A program made the translations under genes and the position numbers. Below the pieces are notes generated by a model. That model saw nothing but the letters and a program-made list of their open reading frames with translations, made no database searches and had not been told where the DNA came from. 13,007 bases of DNA from Bacteroidetes bacterium 4572_112 (GTDB lineage Bacteria > Bacteroidota > Bacteroidia > Bacteroidales > UBA1556), in NCBI GenBank assembly GCA_002254285.1, contig NIUZ01000024.1:1-13007 (forward strand), given 5' to 3'. This document shows, one piece after another, positions 1 to 7,684 of the stretch; the first letter of the stretch is position 1, and every line of letters starts with the position of its first letter.

Positions 1-169
1 GCCTTTTGTGAAGAATTTAGAGATTATTATAGCGCTTTTTGTTTTTTTTGATTGGAAAAGCTTCTTGTTTTGGATACTTTTATCCATTATTTTGGAGGAA
101 ATATGGGTTTGGGAGTTTTTTTTTGAGGGTGGTGCAATTAAAAAAGCAAGCAACGCTATAAAAACTCAA

Positions 170-1564
170 CTATTTATTATCATCCTTTACTCTTTTTATG
201 GTTTTATGTAATGTAGTTCTATCAATACCTAGTGTATTACTTGCAAGAGTAATATTATTATTATACTTTTTAAGAATATCATTAATAAAATATTTCTCTA
301 CCTGACGCGAAGCTTTATCTGCTGCTTTTTTTCTTTCGTCAATCATATCCTGCCAACTTTCCATAATTGTACCTACAGAGTAAATAAAGTTAGAATCACC
401 TAGTTTTTGTCTATCAGGTATATTAAGGAGTATTTCTTCACTATTTTGTGAAAGAACAACTGCCCTCATAATAAAGTTATATAACTCACGAATATTTCCT
501 GGCCAATCATAGTCCATTAATAAGTCAAGAGATTCGCTAGCAAAAGTTTTTATTGGAAGCTTGGCCTCCTGAGATGCTACTTTAACAAAGTGACTAACTA
601 ATAAAGGTATATCAGCTTTACGTGCTTTAAGAGGCGGCACATCTATTCGCAATATTTCGAGACGATAATATAAATCCTCTCTAAATTCACCAGAACGCAC
701 CAGTTCTTCAAGTTTTCTATTGGTAGCAGCAATAATTCTAGCATCAGTTTTTATTAAACTCGACCCACCTACCCTATTAAATTCCTTTTCTTGCAATACT
801 CTTAATAAGGTTACCTGAGCCTTTTGATCAAGCTCACCTATTTCATCAAGAAAAAGGGTTCCATCAGAAGCAAGTTCAAATTTTCCTAATTTTCGAGAAT
901 GAGCACCCGTAAAAGCCCCCTTTTCATGACCAAAGAGCTCACTTTCGAGTAAGTCCTTTGGAATAGCAGCACAGTTTACAGCAATAAAAGGCATCTCAGA
1001 CCTCTCGCTGAGTTTATGAATTTGGCGAGTAACTAGCTCCTTTCCTGTTCCACTTTGTCCATATATTAATAAGGTGCTATTATTATTAGCAAAAAGTTTT
1101 ATTTGCTCTTTAAGCTTATTCATTATCGGAGTTTCACCTATCAGGGCTTTAAATTCACTATCAACATATTCGCGAAGAGCCGATGCACCAAGTTTCATAC
1201 TTCTATGCTCAAGTGCTTTGGTTATTTGTATACTAAGTTCCGAAATTTTTGTGGTTTTGGCGATATAATTATAAGCGCCTTTCTTTATGGCTTTAATAGC
1301 AGTATCTACAGAACTATAATCTGTTACCATAATAATAGGAATATTTTCATCCTCCATCTTTATCAAATCAATAGCAGACAAGCCGCTTTCACCGTTACGG
1401 AGCATTAAATCCAATAGAATTAAATCTGGTGATTTGGTTTGTAATAAATGCATTCCATCTCGAATAGTATCCGTAGAGATAGTATTGAAATGTTTTTTCA
1501 ACAACAGTTTAAGGTCTGCCGTATAATCTAAATCATCATCAATTATTAATATCAATTTCTTCAT
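170..1564 (-). CDS. NtrC-family sigma-54-dependent response regulator
   Basis: This cytoplasmic response regulator (464 aa) should activate RNA polymerase carrying sigma-54 when phosphorylated. The receiver domain (about 1-120) has the acidic cluster D9-D11, the likely phosphoacceptor D52 in LLDLML, T81 and K103. The AAA+ ATPase domain (about 140-370) has Walker A GQSGTGKE at 169-176, the sigma-54-contacting loop GAFTGA at 216-221, and Walker B LFLDE ending at D240-E241. The C-terminus (about 425-460) is a Fis-type helix-turn-helix (NNITLASNTLGIDRTTLHK). Length and domain order are normal for the family and all key residues are present, so it is probably fully active. It starts 12 bases after the sensor-kinase stop codon, so the two are cotranscribed and the kinase is the obvious partner. 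The start codon has only an A-rich leader and no clear Shine-Dalgarno sequence. The target genes are not identifiable from sequence. Confidence 0.97.
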   Translation of the reverse strand: MKKLILIIDDDLDYTADLKLLLKKHFNTISTDTIRDGMHLLQTKSPDLILLDLMLRNGESGLSAIDLIKMEDENIPIIMVTDYSSVDTAIKAIKKGAYNYIAKTTKISELSIQITKALEHRSMKLGASALREYVDSEFKALIGETPIMNKLKEQIKLFANNNSTLLIYGQSGTGKELVTRQIHKLSERSEMPFIAVNCAAIPKDLLESELFGHEKGAFTGAHSRKLGKFELASDGTLFLDEIGELDQKAQVTLLRVLQEKEFNRVGGSSLIKTDARIIAATNRKLEELVRSGEFREDLYYRLEILRIDVPPLKARKADIPLLVSHFVKVASQEAKLPIKTFASESLDLLMDYDWPGNIRELYNFIMRAVVLSQNSEEILLNIPDRQKLGDSNFIYSVGTIMESWQDMIDERKKAADKASRQVEKYFINDILKKYNNNITLASNTLGIDRTTLHKTIKRVKDDNK

Positions 1565-1576
1565 AATAAATTTATA

Positions 1577-4500
1577 TTATCTATTATTATTTTTCTGTAA
1601 TTCAATAATAAATGTTGTTAAAACCCAAGGCTCGCTATTCTTTACATATATACGTGCTCCATATTTTGAAAGAGTATCTTTTGCATAATACAGACCAAAG
1701 CCTGTACTAGCATTTGTTGAATATCCATTATCGAAAATAATATCCTGATCATGAACACCACAGCCATTATCACTTATGGAAACGAAATACCTTAGGTCAT
1801 CATTAATAAGTTTTATAGTAAGAACTTTATTAGAAACTTCATTCATGGCTTTTAACGAATTATTTACACAGTTGTCAATAATATTTGCCAAAGAGGCTGC
1901 ATCCATTAGAGCCATTTCTTTTTCATTCATGAAAGTTTTGAAAACTAATTTGACATTAGCCTCTTTTGTTAACTGTTCAATATTTTCACTAATGTTTTTA
2001 TAAACCTTAAATGGGCTACATGAGTGATTCCTAAAAATAAGCTTACGCAACAGCCTAATATTCTCGCGTAGTTTAATTATTGACTTAGCTATCTGATCTT
2101 TATTATCAAGCGTAGAATTATTAATATCTTTTTTAAGGCATTTAGTAATAATATCAAGTTCTACATTAATAGATTCAGAACTGTCTTTACTAACCTCTAG
2201 TTTTGACGAAAGGCTAATAATATCTTCAATTAAAGGCTTCGTTAATTCAAGGAAGTTGGTTTTACGATTATTAAATGGCAAAACATAATCTTGGTCATTA
2301 ATATCCTCCAACGAAAGGTTTTCGAATAATAGTTGCAAACTATTTAGATTACTAGCAGCCCATTCGCCATGAGAAAAATTCCGTAAAGCATTAAACAGTT
2401 CATAATCTACTTCATCAGATGATTGTAAACTATTAAATCTATCGATCCAAATAAAAACGCTCAAAGGGCCTAAAGAGCCTAATACTGCTGACCCTAGTGG
2501 AATTATATATCGATATATAGAATCAACATCATTAAGTGCTAACAATAAACTTATAAATAGAATAATATCTAAAGAAATAATAATAGATGTGAGCCTAACA
2601 TTCCAATCAAAGAGTTTATTTCCATAATAAATACTGAGAAATAAAGCTAGTAAACCTATTGATATTATGACAAAATAAATTATGAAAACTCTATTATTGA
2701 GCAGCTGATATAACGTATTATCAATAGAATAGTAAAAAGCAAGTAAACCTATATTCTCCTCTACAATAATCGTTTGTCCTGCAGAAACATTAAGAATATT
2801 TTTAAGTTCTCCACCATAAAACTGCACTTTTATATCGTATTTACGCGATGCATCAAGTCCAAAATGAAGCATTAATTCGCTCTGACTTCTAAGACCAAAC
2901 TCTTTACTACCAAGTTGTTGATACCCTTTCAAGAAATTAGCATTATCAATATGCCCTGATTCATAAAGCCACACTTTAGCTCCTAGACCAACACTATTGG
3001 ACTTCACTCCTTTTAGCTTAATTTTTATATAGTTACTATTATCTAAATTATTAATCCAAAGCTTATTATAGTTTTCATTTAATCCATAAATATCAATATC
3101 ACCATCATTATCAATATCTGCTGTAGAAATCAAACACGTACTAGCATTAGGTATTCCCATTTCTTTAGAATGATTTTTAAAATGGCCTAAAGAATCATTT
3201 AATAGAAGGTAAATATTATTGCTCTTATTAGTACTAACTAAAATTATATCCTCAAAACCATCATTATTAAAATCAGCAGAATTGATATAATAGTTACCTT
3301 TTTTAACTAATGTATCAAAACCTATTTTTTTTGTAATATTCGTAAATTTTCCTTCTCCATTATTTTCAAATACTGAAATGCTAGTATTATATACAGAACT
3401 AAAGATATCTAAATCGCCATCATTATCATAGTCAAAAGCAATATTACCAAACTTTCTTTGAGTATAAATATTTGTATCATATTCATCCAATTTATACTCC
3501 TCCCACTTATTCTTTTCTTTTTGAAATAAAATGATATTATGTCCCCAATTTTTGCAGAGCAAGATATCATTTAGTCCATCATTATTAAAATCAGAAACTA
3601 AGGTTGATACATTCCACCCACGAAGCATTGATGACAAACTTGTATCAGCTTCACTAAAATCGCCATATCCATTATTATGAAAAACAACCACACCACCACT
3701 ACCTTTTGTACTATAGCCAAAAGAACTTACTATATCAATATCTCCATCTTTATCAATATCCGTATAATTATTAAATACAGCATTTTCAGTCAAATAATTT
3801 TCAGGAATATCAATAGTGCTATTAAGGCTAAATACATTATTTGATATCTGTAAAATACTAAGTTGATTCCTCTTATTACTAAAAGTTGTAATTAATTCTG
3901 GTTTATAATCTTGATTGAGATCAATAGCAGAAAATACTATACCGTCGATAGAAAAATTATTAAGTCCAAATTCTTCAGTATTATTAATAAACATACCATT
4001 ATCGGTATTGGTAAATAGGTATTTATCAACAAAGGTAAAACCATCAAAAATCAGAATATCGGCTCTATTATTCGCACTAATATCATATAAAACGATACTC
4101 GTATTCTTAATATTAGACCTCGCTCCACCTATAAATTTTGGACTACTATATTTAACACCTTCTACACCCTTGGTTGAGGCATAATTTCTAAAAAAGTTAT
4201 ATTCTACAGAATAATTATGATAAACATCTCCATTTTTATTTAGAATTAGGACGCTATTATCTTTTAACACTTTAAATAATGATGGGTTTATATATAAAGG
4301 AATACTGATTAATTGTCTATTGGAATCATAAACACCAACTTCGTTACTATTTAGATAATCCTCTAAATTAAAAATACTATTATCATGGTCAGAGTAATAT
4401 ATAAAAGAATCGTTTTGCAACCTAAACACCTGTCCTTGATAATTAAGAACATATATATTATTATTAAAAAGCTTAATACTATAATTCAATTTATTATCTT

Positions 4501-5083
4501 TATTTGGAATATTAAAATGGATAAAACTATCACCATCAAAAGACCAAACACCATTATTTCTTACATTAAGATATAATTTATCATTACCATCAGAAATTAC
4601 GGTATTAAAAGTTTCATCAATTGGAGATTCAACATTACTCCATTTTCCATTCATTAATTTTACTATTGTGCCAAAATCTCCAAAAGCATAATAATAGCCA
4701 TTAATAAATTCAATATATTGTAATGGGCCATTGTTAGTGTAGTCATATTTTCTAACTATACCATTTTCAATTGACGCAATATGTGTCATCCAATTATTAT
4801 CAATAATACAAACAAACACTTTATTATTATTAAAATAGAATGGTCTAATTGATTTAATATTTGCAGTATTACTAATTTCACTTATTGTATATATCTCGTC
4901 ACTTAAATCATTATAATGAATTATACTGTTTGCCGTATCTAGTAACCAGAAATCATTTGCAGATTCTCCACCAATAATTTTTATCACATTAGTAGAGACA
5001 GGTATCTTTTTCCATTTATTTTTGGCAATGCCACTTAACGAAAGCACTAAAAGTAGTATTATTACACTAAATATTTTCTTCAT
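1577..5083 (-). CDS. Sensor histidine kinase with FG-GAP/VCBS propeller and ASPIC/UnbV sensor region
   Basis: The start chosen is the ATG at 5083, which gives 1168 aa beginning with signal peptide MKKIFSVIILLLVLSLSGIA; an ATG 17 codons upstream only adds a non-signal leader. Residues about 25-315 hold repeated strand-rich units ending in short G-x-x-x-x-F/W turns, like a regulator propeller. Seven FG-GAP/VCBS repeats follow at 334, 388, 442, 498, 551, 604 and 656, spaced 52-56 residues; the last five carry full Dx[DN]xDGxxD calcium-type loops. An ASPIC/UnbV domain spans about 684-776 (signature LMLHFGLDAS). Three membrane helices lie at about 798-821, 832-851 and 858-880, which puts the N-terminus outside and the C-terminus inside. 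The cytoplasmic part has a helical dimerisation region with candidate phosphoacceptor H905 (FSHGEW), then a GHKL ATPase: N-box near N1071, G1 box DNGCG at 1105-1109, G2 box GFGL near 1128-1131. It should phosphorylate the adjacent sigma-54 activator. The ligand is unknown. Confidence 0.9.
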   Translation of the reverse strand: MKKIFSVIILLLVLSLSGIAKNKWKKIPVSTNVIKIIGGESANDFWLLDTANSIIHYNDLSDEIYTISEISNTANIKSIRPFYFNNNKVFVCIIDNNWMTHIASIENGIVRKYDYTNNGPLQYIEFINGYYYAFGDFGTIVKLMNGKWSNVESPIDETFNTVISDGNDKLYLNVRNNGVWSFDGDSFIHFNIPNKDNKLNYSIKLFNNNIYVLNYQGQVFRLQNDSFIYYSDHDNSIFNLEDYLNSNEVGVYDSNRQLISIPLYINPSLFKVLKDNSVLILNKNGDVYHNYSVEYNFFRNYASTKGVEGVKYSSPKFIGGARSNIKNTSIVLYDISANNRADILIFDGFTFVDKYLFTNTDNGMFINNTEEFGLNNFSIDGIVFSAIDLNQDYKPELITTFSNKRNQLSILQISNNVFSLNSTIDIPENYLTENAVFNNYTDIDKDGDIDIVSSFGYSTKGSGGVVVFHNNGYGDFSEADTSLSSMLRGWNVSTLVSDFNNDGLNDILLCKNWGHNIILFQKEKNKWEEYKLDEYDTNIYTQRKFGNIAFDYDNDGDLDIFSSVYNTSISVFENNGEGKFTNITKKIGFDTLVKKGNYYINSADFNNDGFEDIILVSTNKSNNIYLLLNDSLGHFKNHSKEMGIPNASTCLISTADIDNDGDIDIYGLNENYNKLWINNLDNSNYIKIKLKGVKSNSVGLGAKVWLYESGHIDNANFLKGYQQLGSKEFGLRSQSELMLHFGLDASRKYDIKVQFYGGELKNILNVSAGQTIIVEENIGLLAFYYSIDNTLYQLLNNRVFIIYFVIISIGLLALFLSIYYGNKLFDWNVRLTSIIISLDIILFISLLLALNDVDSIYRYIIPLGSAVLGSLGPLSVFIWIDRFNSLQSSDEVDYELFNALRNFSHGEWAASNLNSLQLLFENLSLEDINDQDYVLPFNNRKTNFLELTKPLIEDIISLSSKLEVSKDSSESINVELDIITKCLKKDINNSTLDNKDQIAKSIIKLRENIRLLRKLIFRNHSCSPFKVYKNISENIEQLTKEANVKLVFKTFMNEKEMALMDAASLANIIDNCVNNSLKAMNEVSNKVLTIKLINDDLRYFVSISDNGCGVHDQDIIFDNGYSTNASTGFGLYYAKDTLSKYGARIYVKNSEPWVLTTFIIELQKNNNR

Positions 5084-5155
5084 ACTTATATCTAAAAAAG
5101 GGTGTTGCCCAATAAATCCATAGTGTGGAAGCACTCGTCAACAGTTTTGTGATTA

Positions 5156-5192
5156 GCAAACACAAATATATAAAAAATCTATTGATATACAA
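5156..5192 (-). promoter_or_regulatory. Bacteroidota-type promoter of the two-component operon
   Basis: On the minus strand a TATATTTG box (5163-5170) fits the Bacteroidota -7 consensus TAnnTTTG exactly. A TTG element (5190-5192, part of TTGTTG) lies 19 bases upstream of it, as expected for the -33 box. Transcription would begin near 5156-5160 and give a leader of roughly 75 bases before the ATG at 5083. The same 150-base region must also hold the promoter of the divergent zinc-ribbon gene. Confidence 0.6.
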
Positions 5193-5235
5193 CAACTTCT
5201 GCATTTCGGCATGTCATTTGAAAAAGGGGATGACA

Positions 5236-5442
5236 ATGAGTAGAAAAACACTTATATATAAGATTTGCCCAGGGTGCAATTATTTTTGTTCTACAGAAGA
5301 GGACAATAATTACTGCCCATATTGCGGAGAAGAGCTAATGGCAAAATGCCAAAAATGCGGAGAGGATATAACAACACCTTATGCAAGCTTTTGTTCGAAA
5401 TGCGGTACTGCATACCCTGGAAGAAAGAAAAATATTAATTAA
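5236..5442 (+). CDS. Small double zinc-ribbon protein
   Basis: This is a 68-aa cytoplasmic protein with four CxxC knuckles: C11-C14, C27-C30, C38-C41 and C53-C56. They form two consecutive zinc ribbons of the double zinc-ribbon (DZR) type, and an extra cysteine lies at C18. Two ATGs are close together, at 5230 and 5236. The GGGG of AAAAAGGGG (5226-5229) abuts the first and lies six bases before the second, so 5236 is preferred. The open frame extends back to 5125, but that part has no protein-like character. Such domains usually mediate protein or nucleic-acid contacts and show no catalytic function by themselves. The gene is followed 20 bases later by a secreted protein on the same strand, so the two are probably cotranscribed. 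It is divergent from the sensor-kinase operon. The specific role is unknown. Confidence 0.8.
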   Translation: MSRKTLIYKICPGCNYFCSTEEDNNYCPYCGEELMAKCQKCGEDITTPYASFCSKCGTAYPGRKKNIN

Positions 5443-5462
5443 CAAACATCTAAATTAAAATT

Positions 5463-6263
5463 ATGAAAAAGATTACACTACTATTAACTGCATTATTCCT
5501 ATTTGGAGTAACATTTGGACAAATGAAGTATGTTCCAACAAAAACAATTATTGTGATTTTGGGGGCTCAAAATCCGCATATAGATTATACAAGATTTTCG
5601 GATATTGAGTTCTATTTTACTCCAGAACTTGATAATCTATACAATGACGCAAAATCTCTATCTGATGCTACAGGCATGAAAGACGCAATGAAATTATTCA
5701 AAAAAAACACAAGTGCATCAAAACAACAAGAAGTGCTTAATGCATATAATGGACCGAATGATGTAATTTTCAAAAAGGGGCTAAACAAAACATCATATCT
5801 TTTTGACAAGGAAGGAACTGTATATGGCAAGTTTTGGGGAGCAAATCCTGAGTTTATAAGTGGCGACAGCTATTTGGTGAAAAATAGATCTCAGGATTCG
5901 GAAACACTAAAAGGACTGTTGAAGGAATTAGTAAAAAAAGAAGACACACGGAAATTAGGTAAAATAAAAAAAGGAAAAGACTATAGTTGGCAACCAGGTT
6001 ATAAACCTACATCAATAACTGTTGTTGACAAGGACGGAAACAATAAAGAACTCATCAATTTGCTAAAAGGGAATGCTGCAACTTTATTATACTGTGTGCA
6101 TGTAAACTCAAAATTTGACCCTGTTCCTGGTAAAGAGAGTGGTGAAGGCAAAGATTCTGACAAATACAATGAAGACGTAGCTAAAACAATGGTAATTGAT
6201 AAGCAATTAAAACCCATATATGATATAGAAGAAAATATCTATGGCAAAAAACTTAATAAATAA
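5463..6263 (+). CDS. Secreted protein of unknown function
   Basis: I do not recognise this 266-aa protein. It begins with a clear signal peptide (MKKITLLLTALFLFGVTFGQ, cleavage near G19/Q20), so it is probably periplasmic or secreted. The mature part is rich in lysine, aspartate and asparagine and has no further membrane segment. The single cysteine, C211, lies in a hydrophobic strand (ATLLYCVHV) after a D-x-D-G-N turn and a short helix. That order is loosely reminiscent of thioredoxin/peroxiredoxin-like folds, but no CxxC motif is present, so I make no functional call. It lies 20 bases after the zinc-ribbon gene. A 19-bp inverted repeat begins 23 bases after its stop. Confidence 0.75.
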   Translation: MKKITLLLTALFLFGVTFGQMKYVPTKTIIVILGAQNPHIDYTRFSDIEFYFTPELDNLYNDAKSLSDATGMKDAMKLFKKNTSASKQQEVLNAYNGPNDVIFKKGLNKTSYLFDKEGTVYGKFWGANPEFISGDSYLVKNRSQDSETLKGLLKELVKKEDTRKLGKIKKGKDYSWQPGYKPTSITVVDKDGNNKELINLLKGNAATLLYCVHVNSKFDPVPGKESGEGKDSDKYNEDVAKTMVIDKQLKPIYDIEENIYGKKLNK

Positions 6264-6286
6264 CAATCAAAAACACTATATAATTT

Positions 6287-6338
6287 TCGCCATATTTACA
6301 ATGTTTGCACCAGTTTGTGAACATTGTAAATATGGCGA
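6287..6338. repeat. Perfect 19-bp inverted repeat (hairpin)
   Basis: The arms TCGCCATATTTACAATGTT (6287-6305) and AACATTGTAAATATGGCGA (6320-6338) are perfectly complementary around a 14-base loop. The loop has a few more possible pairs (CxC/GTG with wobbles). It starts 23 bases after the stop of the secreted-protein gene. It could act as a transcript-end hairpin, but no run of T follows either arm, which argues against a simple intrinsic terminator. A protein-binding palindrome or the remnant of a small inserted element are alternatives. The right arm covers the first possible start codon of the broken small gene downstream. Confidence 0.8.
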
Positions 6339-6597
6339 TAATAGTTATTAAAATGAGTTGGCATGACTCTTCTAATTTAAATTTTAAAGACAATTGGAAA
6401 ATATGTGTTTATAAAGAACATCAAAGTTTCAGTAATGAAGAAGATTTTAATATAACCGCTTTAGAATCAAAATTGTATTCGTATATACAGCAAATGAACC
6501 ACTTAATGTAGAAGTGGATGTATTTGAAAATCTCACAATAATTGTATATTTTGATATCAATGATAATAAAGTGTTTGACATTACAATTGATTATTAA
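6332..6597 (+). pseudogene. Small frameshifted gene, unknown function
   Basis: The first part reads from ATG 6332 (MAIIVIKMSW...; an alternative start is ATG 6353) to ...NITALESKLYSY near 6484, then runs into nonsense and a stop at 6509-6511. The frame one base back continues from the same point as YTANEPLNVEVDV...ITIDY and stops at 6595-6597. That second frame has coding character (alternating Asp/Asn/Val/Ile, acidic) although it has no start of its own. The joint falls in a GTATATACA dinucleotide tract, consistent with loss of one base. The joined protein would be about 81-89 aa. No family is recognised. A sequencing error or chance open frames are alternatives. Confidence 0.4.
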
Positions 6598-6611
6598 AAA
6601 TACCCAGAAAT

Positions 6612-6647
6612 AACAAAGAAGGCTGCAAATGAGCAGCCTTCTTTGTT
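6612..6647. terminator. Bidirectional intrinsic terminator, strong hairpin
   Basis: A perfect 15-bp stem, AACAAAGAAGGCTGC (6612-6626) with GCAGCCTTCTTTGTT (6633-6647), encloses a 6-base loop AAATGA. The GC-rich core next to the loop and the T-rich outer arm on either strand suit termination in both directions. It lies between convergent transcription units: the plus-strand genes ending at 6263/6597 and the minus-strand rhodanese gene ending at 6792. Confidence 0.85.
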
Positions 6648-6655
6648 AAAAAACA

Positions 6656-6681
6656 GCCAGCTTAAATTGCTTTAAGCTGGC
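6656..6681. terminator. Second hairpin, tandem terminator
   Basis: An 11-bp perfect stem, GCCAGCTTAAA (6656-6666) with TTTAAGCTGGC (6671-6681), encloses a TTGC tetraloop. It is followed on the plus strand by CTTTGC and sits only 8 bases after the first terminator. It probably reinforces the separation of the convergent transcripts. It lacks a long T-run, so the terminator call is less certain than for its neighbour. Confidence 0.6.
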
Positions 6682-6791
6682 CTTTGCAAAATATTAATAA
6701 CCTAAACAATGCTATCACAATAGGATAACAATAATAAATCGCAATAAATTAAATCTTGCTATGTATTACTAATTTAGGTTATCACTAAATA

Positions 6792-7652
6792 CTATTTTTC
6801 GAATTTTCCTCCTTTAGAGTCCCACTCATTATAAGCTCCATCATATACTTTAACATTAGCATAACCTAGGCTTTTTAATGCAACAAAAACAATTCCTGAG
6901 CGAACAGAAGTACCACAGTATAGAACGATAGTTTTATCTTTAGTAACACCAACGCTAGAGAAAGCTGATTGCAACTCTGAACTTGGAAGTAAAGCTCCAC
7001 TTTTAGTCTCAATTTTTTTCCACTCTAAGTTTTTTGCACCTGGTAGGTGACCTTTACTAACAGGCTTAGCAATAGTACCATTATACTCAGTAATATGTCG
7101 TACATCAAGCATTACTACTTTAGAGTTACTAATATTAGCTTTTACATAATTATAATCAGCGGCAATACTTTTATTCAATTTAGGAGTAAAAGTAGCAGGA
7201 GTAACTTTTGTTTTAGCTTTAGTAATCATAACACGAGCCGAACGCCATGCACCCATATCTTTATGAAGTATTTTAACATTTGGAGCTCCTAGATACTTAA
7301 GAATCCAATAAATTCGTGCTGCGTATTTATTTGTTCCATCATCATAAATAAGTATATCTTTTTTTTCTGAAACACCTTTTGAACCAAAATACTTAGCTAA
7401 ATCTGTAGGTGATTTAATTAATCCCTCTACAGCTCCTGCTTTATATAGATCATGATGATCAATAAAAACGGCTCCTTTTATATGAGATAGTTTATAATTT
7501 TTTGCTGATTGAGCAGAAATTATTACTGCATTTTTACTTTTCGATAATTTTGAGAAATCTTTAGCTGATATAAAGTCTCCCTGTGCAATAGCACCAGTAG
7601 CAATAAGAATAAATGCTACAAACAAAGTTGTGAATTTTTTAATATTTTTCAT
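6792..7652 (-). CDS. Secreted two-domain rhodanese (sulfurtransferase)
   Basis: This 286-aa protein has a signal peptide (MKNIKKFTTLFVAFILIATGAIAQ) and is therefore periplasmic or exported. Two rhodanese domains follow, at about 28-145 and 160-285. The first is the usual non-catalytic type: the active-loop cysteine is replaced by aspartate (LIYDDGTNKYAAR, D104/D105). The second has the catalytic cysteine C246 in the loop CGTSVRS, with upstream signatures MLDVR and GHLPGAKN. This matches thiosulfate/3-mercaptopyruvate sulfurtransferases (SseA/TST class), which move a sulfane sulfur from a donor onto their cysteine and then to a thiophile. The loop is neither the typical CGSGVTA of MST nor the CRKGVTA of TST, so the donor cannot be assigned. 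The porin gene lies 32 bases upstream on the same strand, so the two are probably cotranscribed. Confidence 0.93.
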   Translation of the reverse strand: MKNIKKFTTLFVAFILIATGAIAQGDFISAKDFSKLSKSKNAVIISAQSAKNYKLSHIKGAVFIDHHDLYKAGAVEGLIKSPTDLAKYFGSKGVSEKKDILIYDDGTNKYAARIYWILKYLGAPNVKILHKDMGAWRSARVMITKAKTKVTPATFTPKLNKSIAADYNYVKANISNSKVVMLDVRHITEYNGTIAKPVSKGHLPGAKNLEWKKIETKSGALLPSSELQSAFSSVGVTKDKTIVLYCGTSVRSGIVFVALKSLGYANVKVYDGAYNEWDSKGGKFEK

Positions 7653-7684
7653 AATCGTATATTTTAAATATTTATCTGTCTTAT

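Noticed and set aside
8..211. Plus-strand open frame with a GTG start at the left edge
   Set aside because: It is T-rich, very hydrophobic and low in complexity, has no recognisable domain, and runs into the certain response-regulator gene on the other strand. I see nothing else in bases 1-169, and no clear terminator for the regulator gene there.
1074..1408. Plus-strand open frames opposite the response regulator, and similar frames opposite the kinase and the rhodaneses
   Set aside because: They are antisense shadows of genes with complete, conserved domains.
5125..5229. Upstream extension of the zinc-ribbon frame
   Set aside because: It would overlap the kinase promoter and 5' leader. 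The added residues have no domain character, and the GGGG ribosome-binding stretch supports a start at 5236.
5999..6217. Minus-strand open frames inside the secreted-protein gene (also 5612-5830)
   Set aside because: The plus-strand gene has a signal peptide, a start directly after the zinc-ribbon gene and coherent composition. The minus frames have no such support.
6676..6690. TGGCCTTTGCA as a sigma-54 promoter
   Set aside because: The GG and GC dinucleotides are 5 bases apart, where 10 are required, and the sequence is part of a hairpin.
6697..6782. 10-bp inverted repeat ATAACCTAAA / TTTAGGTTAT
   Set aside because: The arms are 66 bases apart and AT-rich. Similar AACCTAAA strings recur near 8830 and 9975, so this is probably a composition effect, though a genome count could change that.
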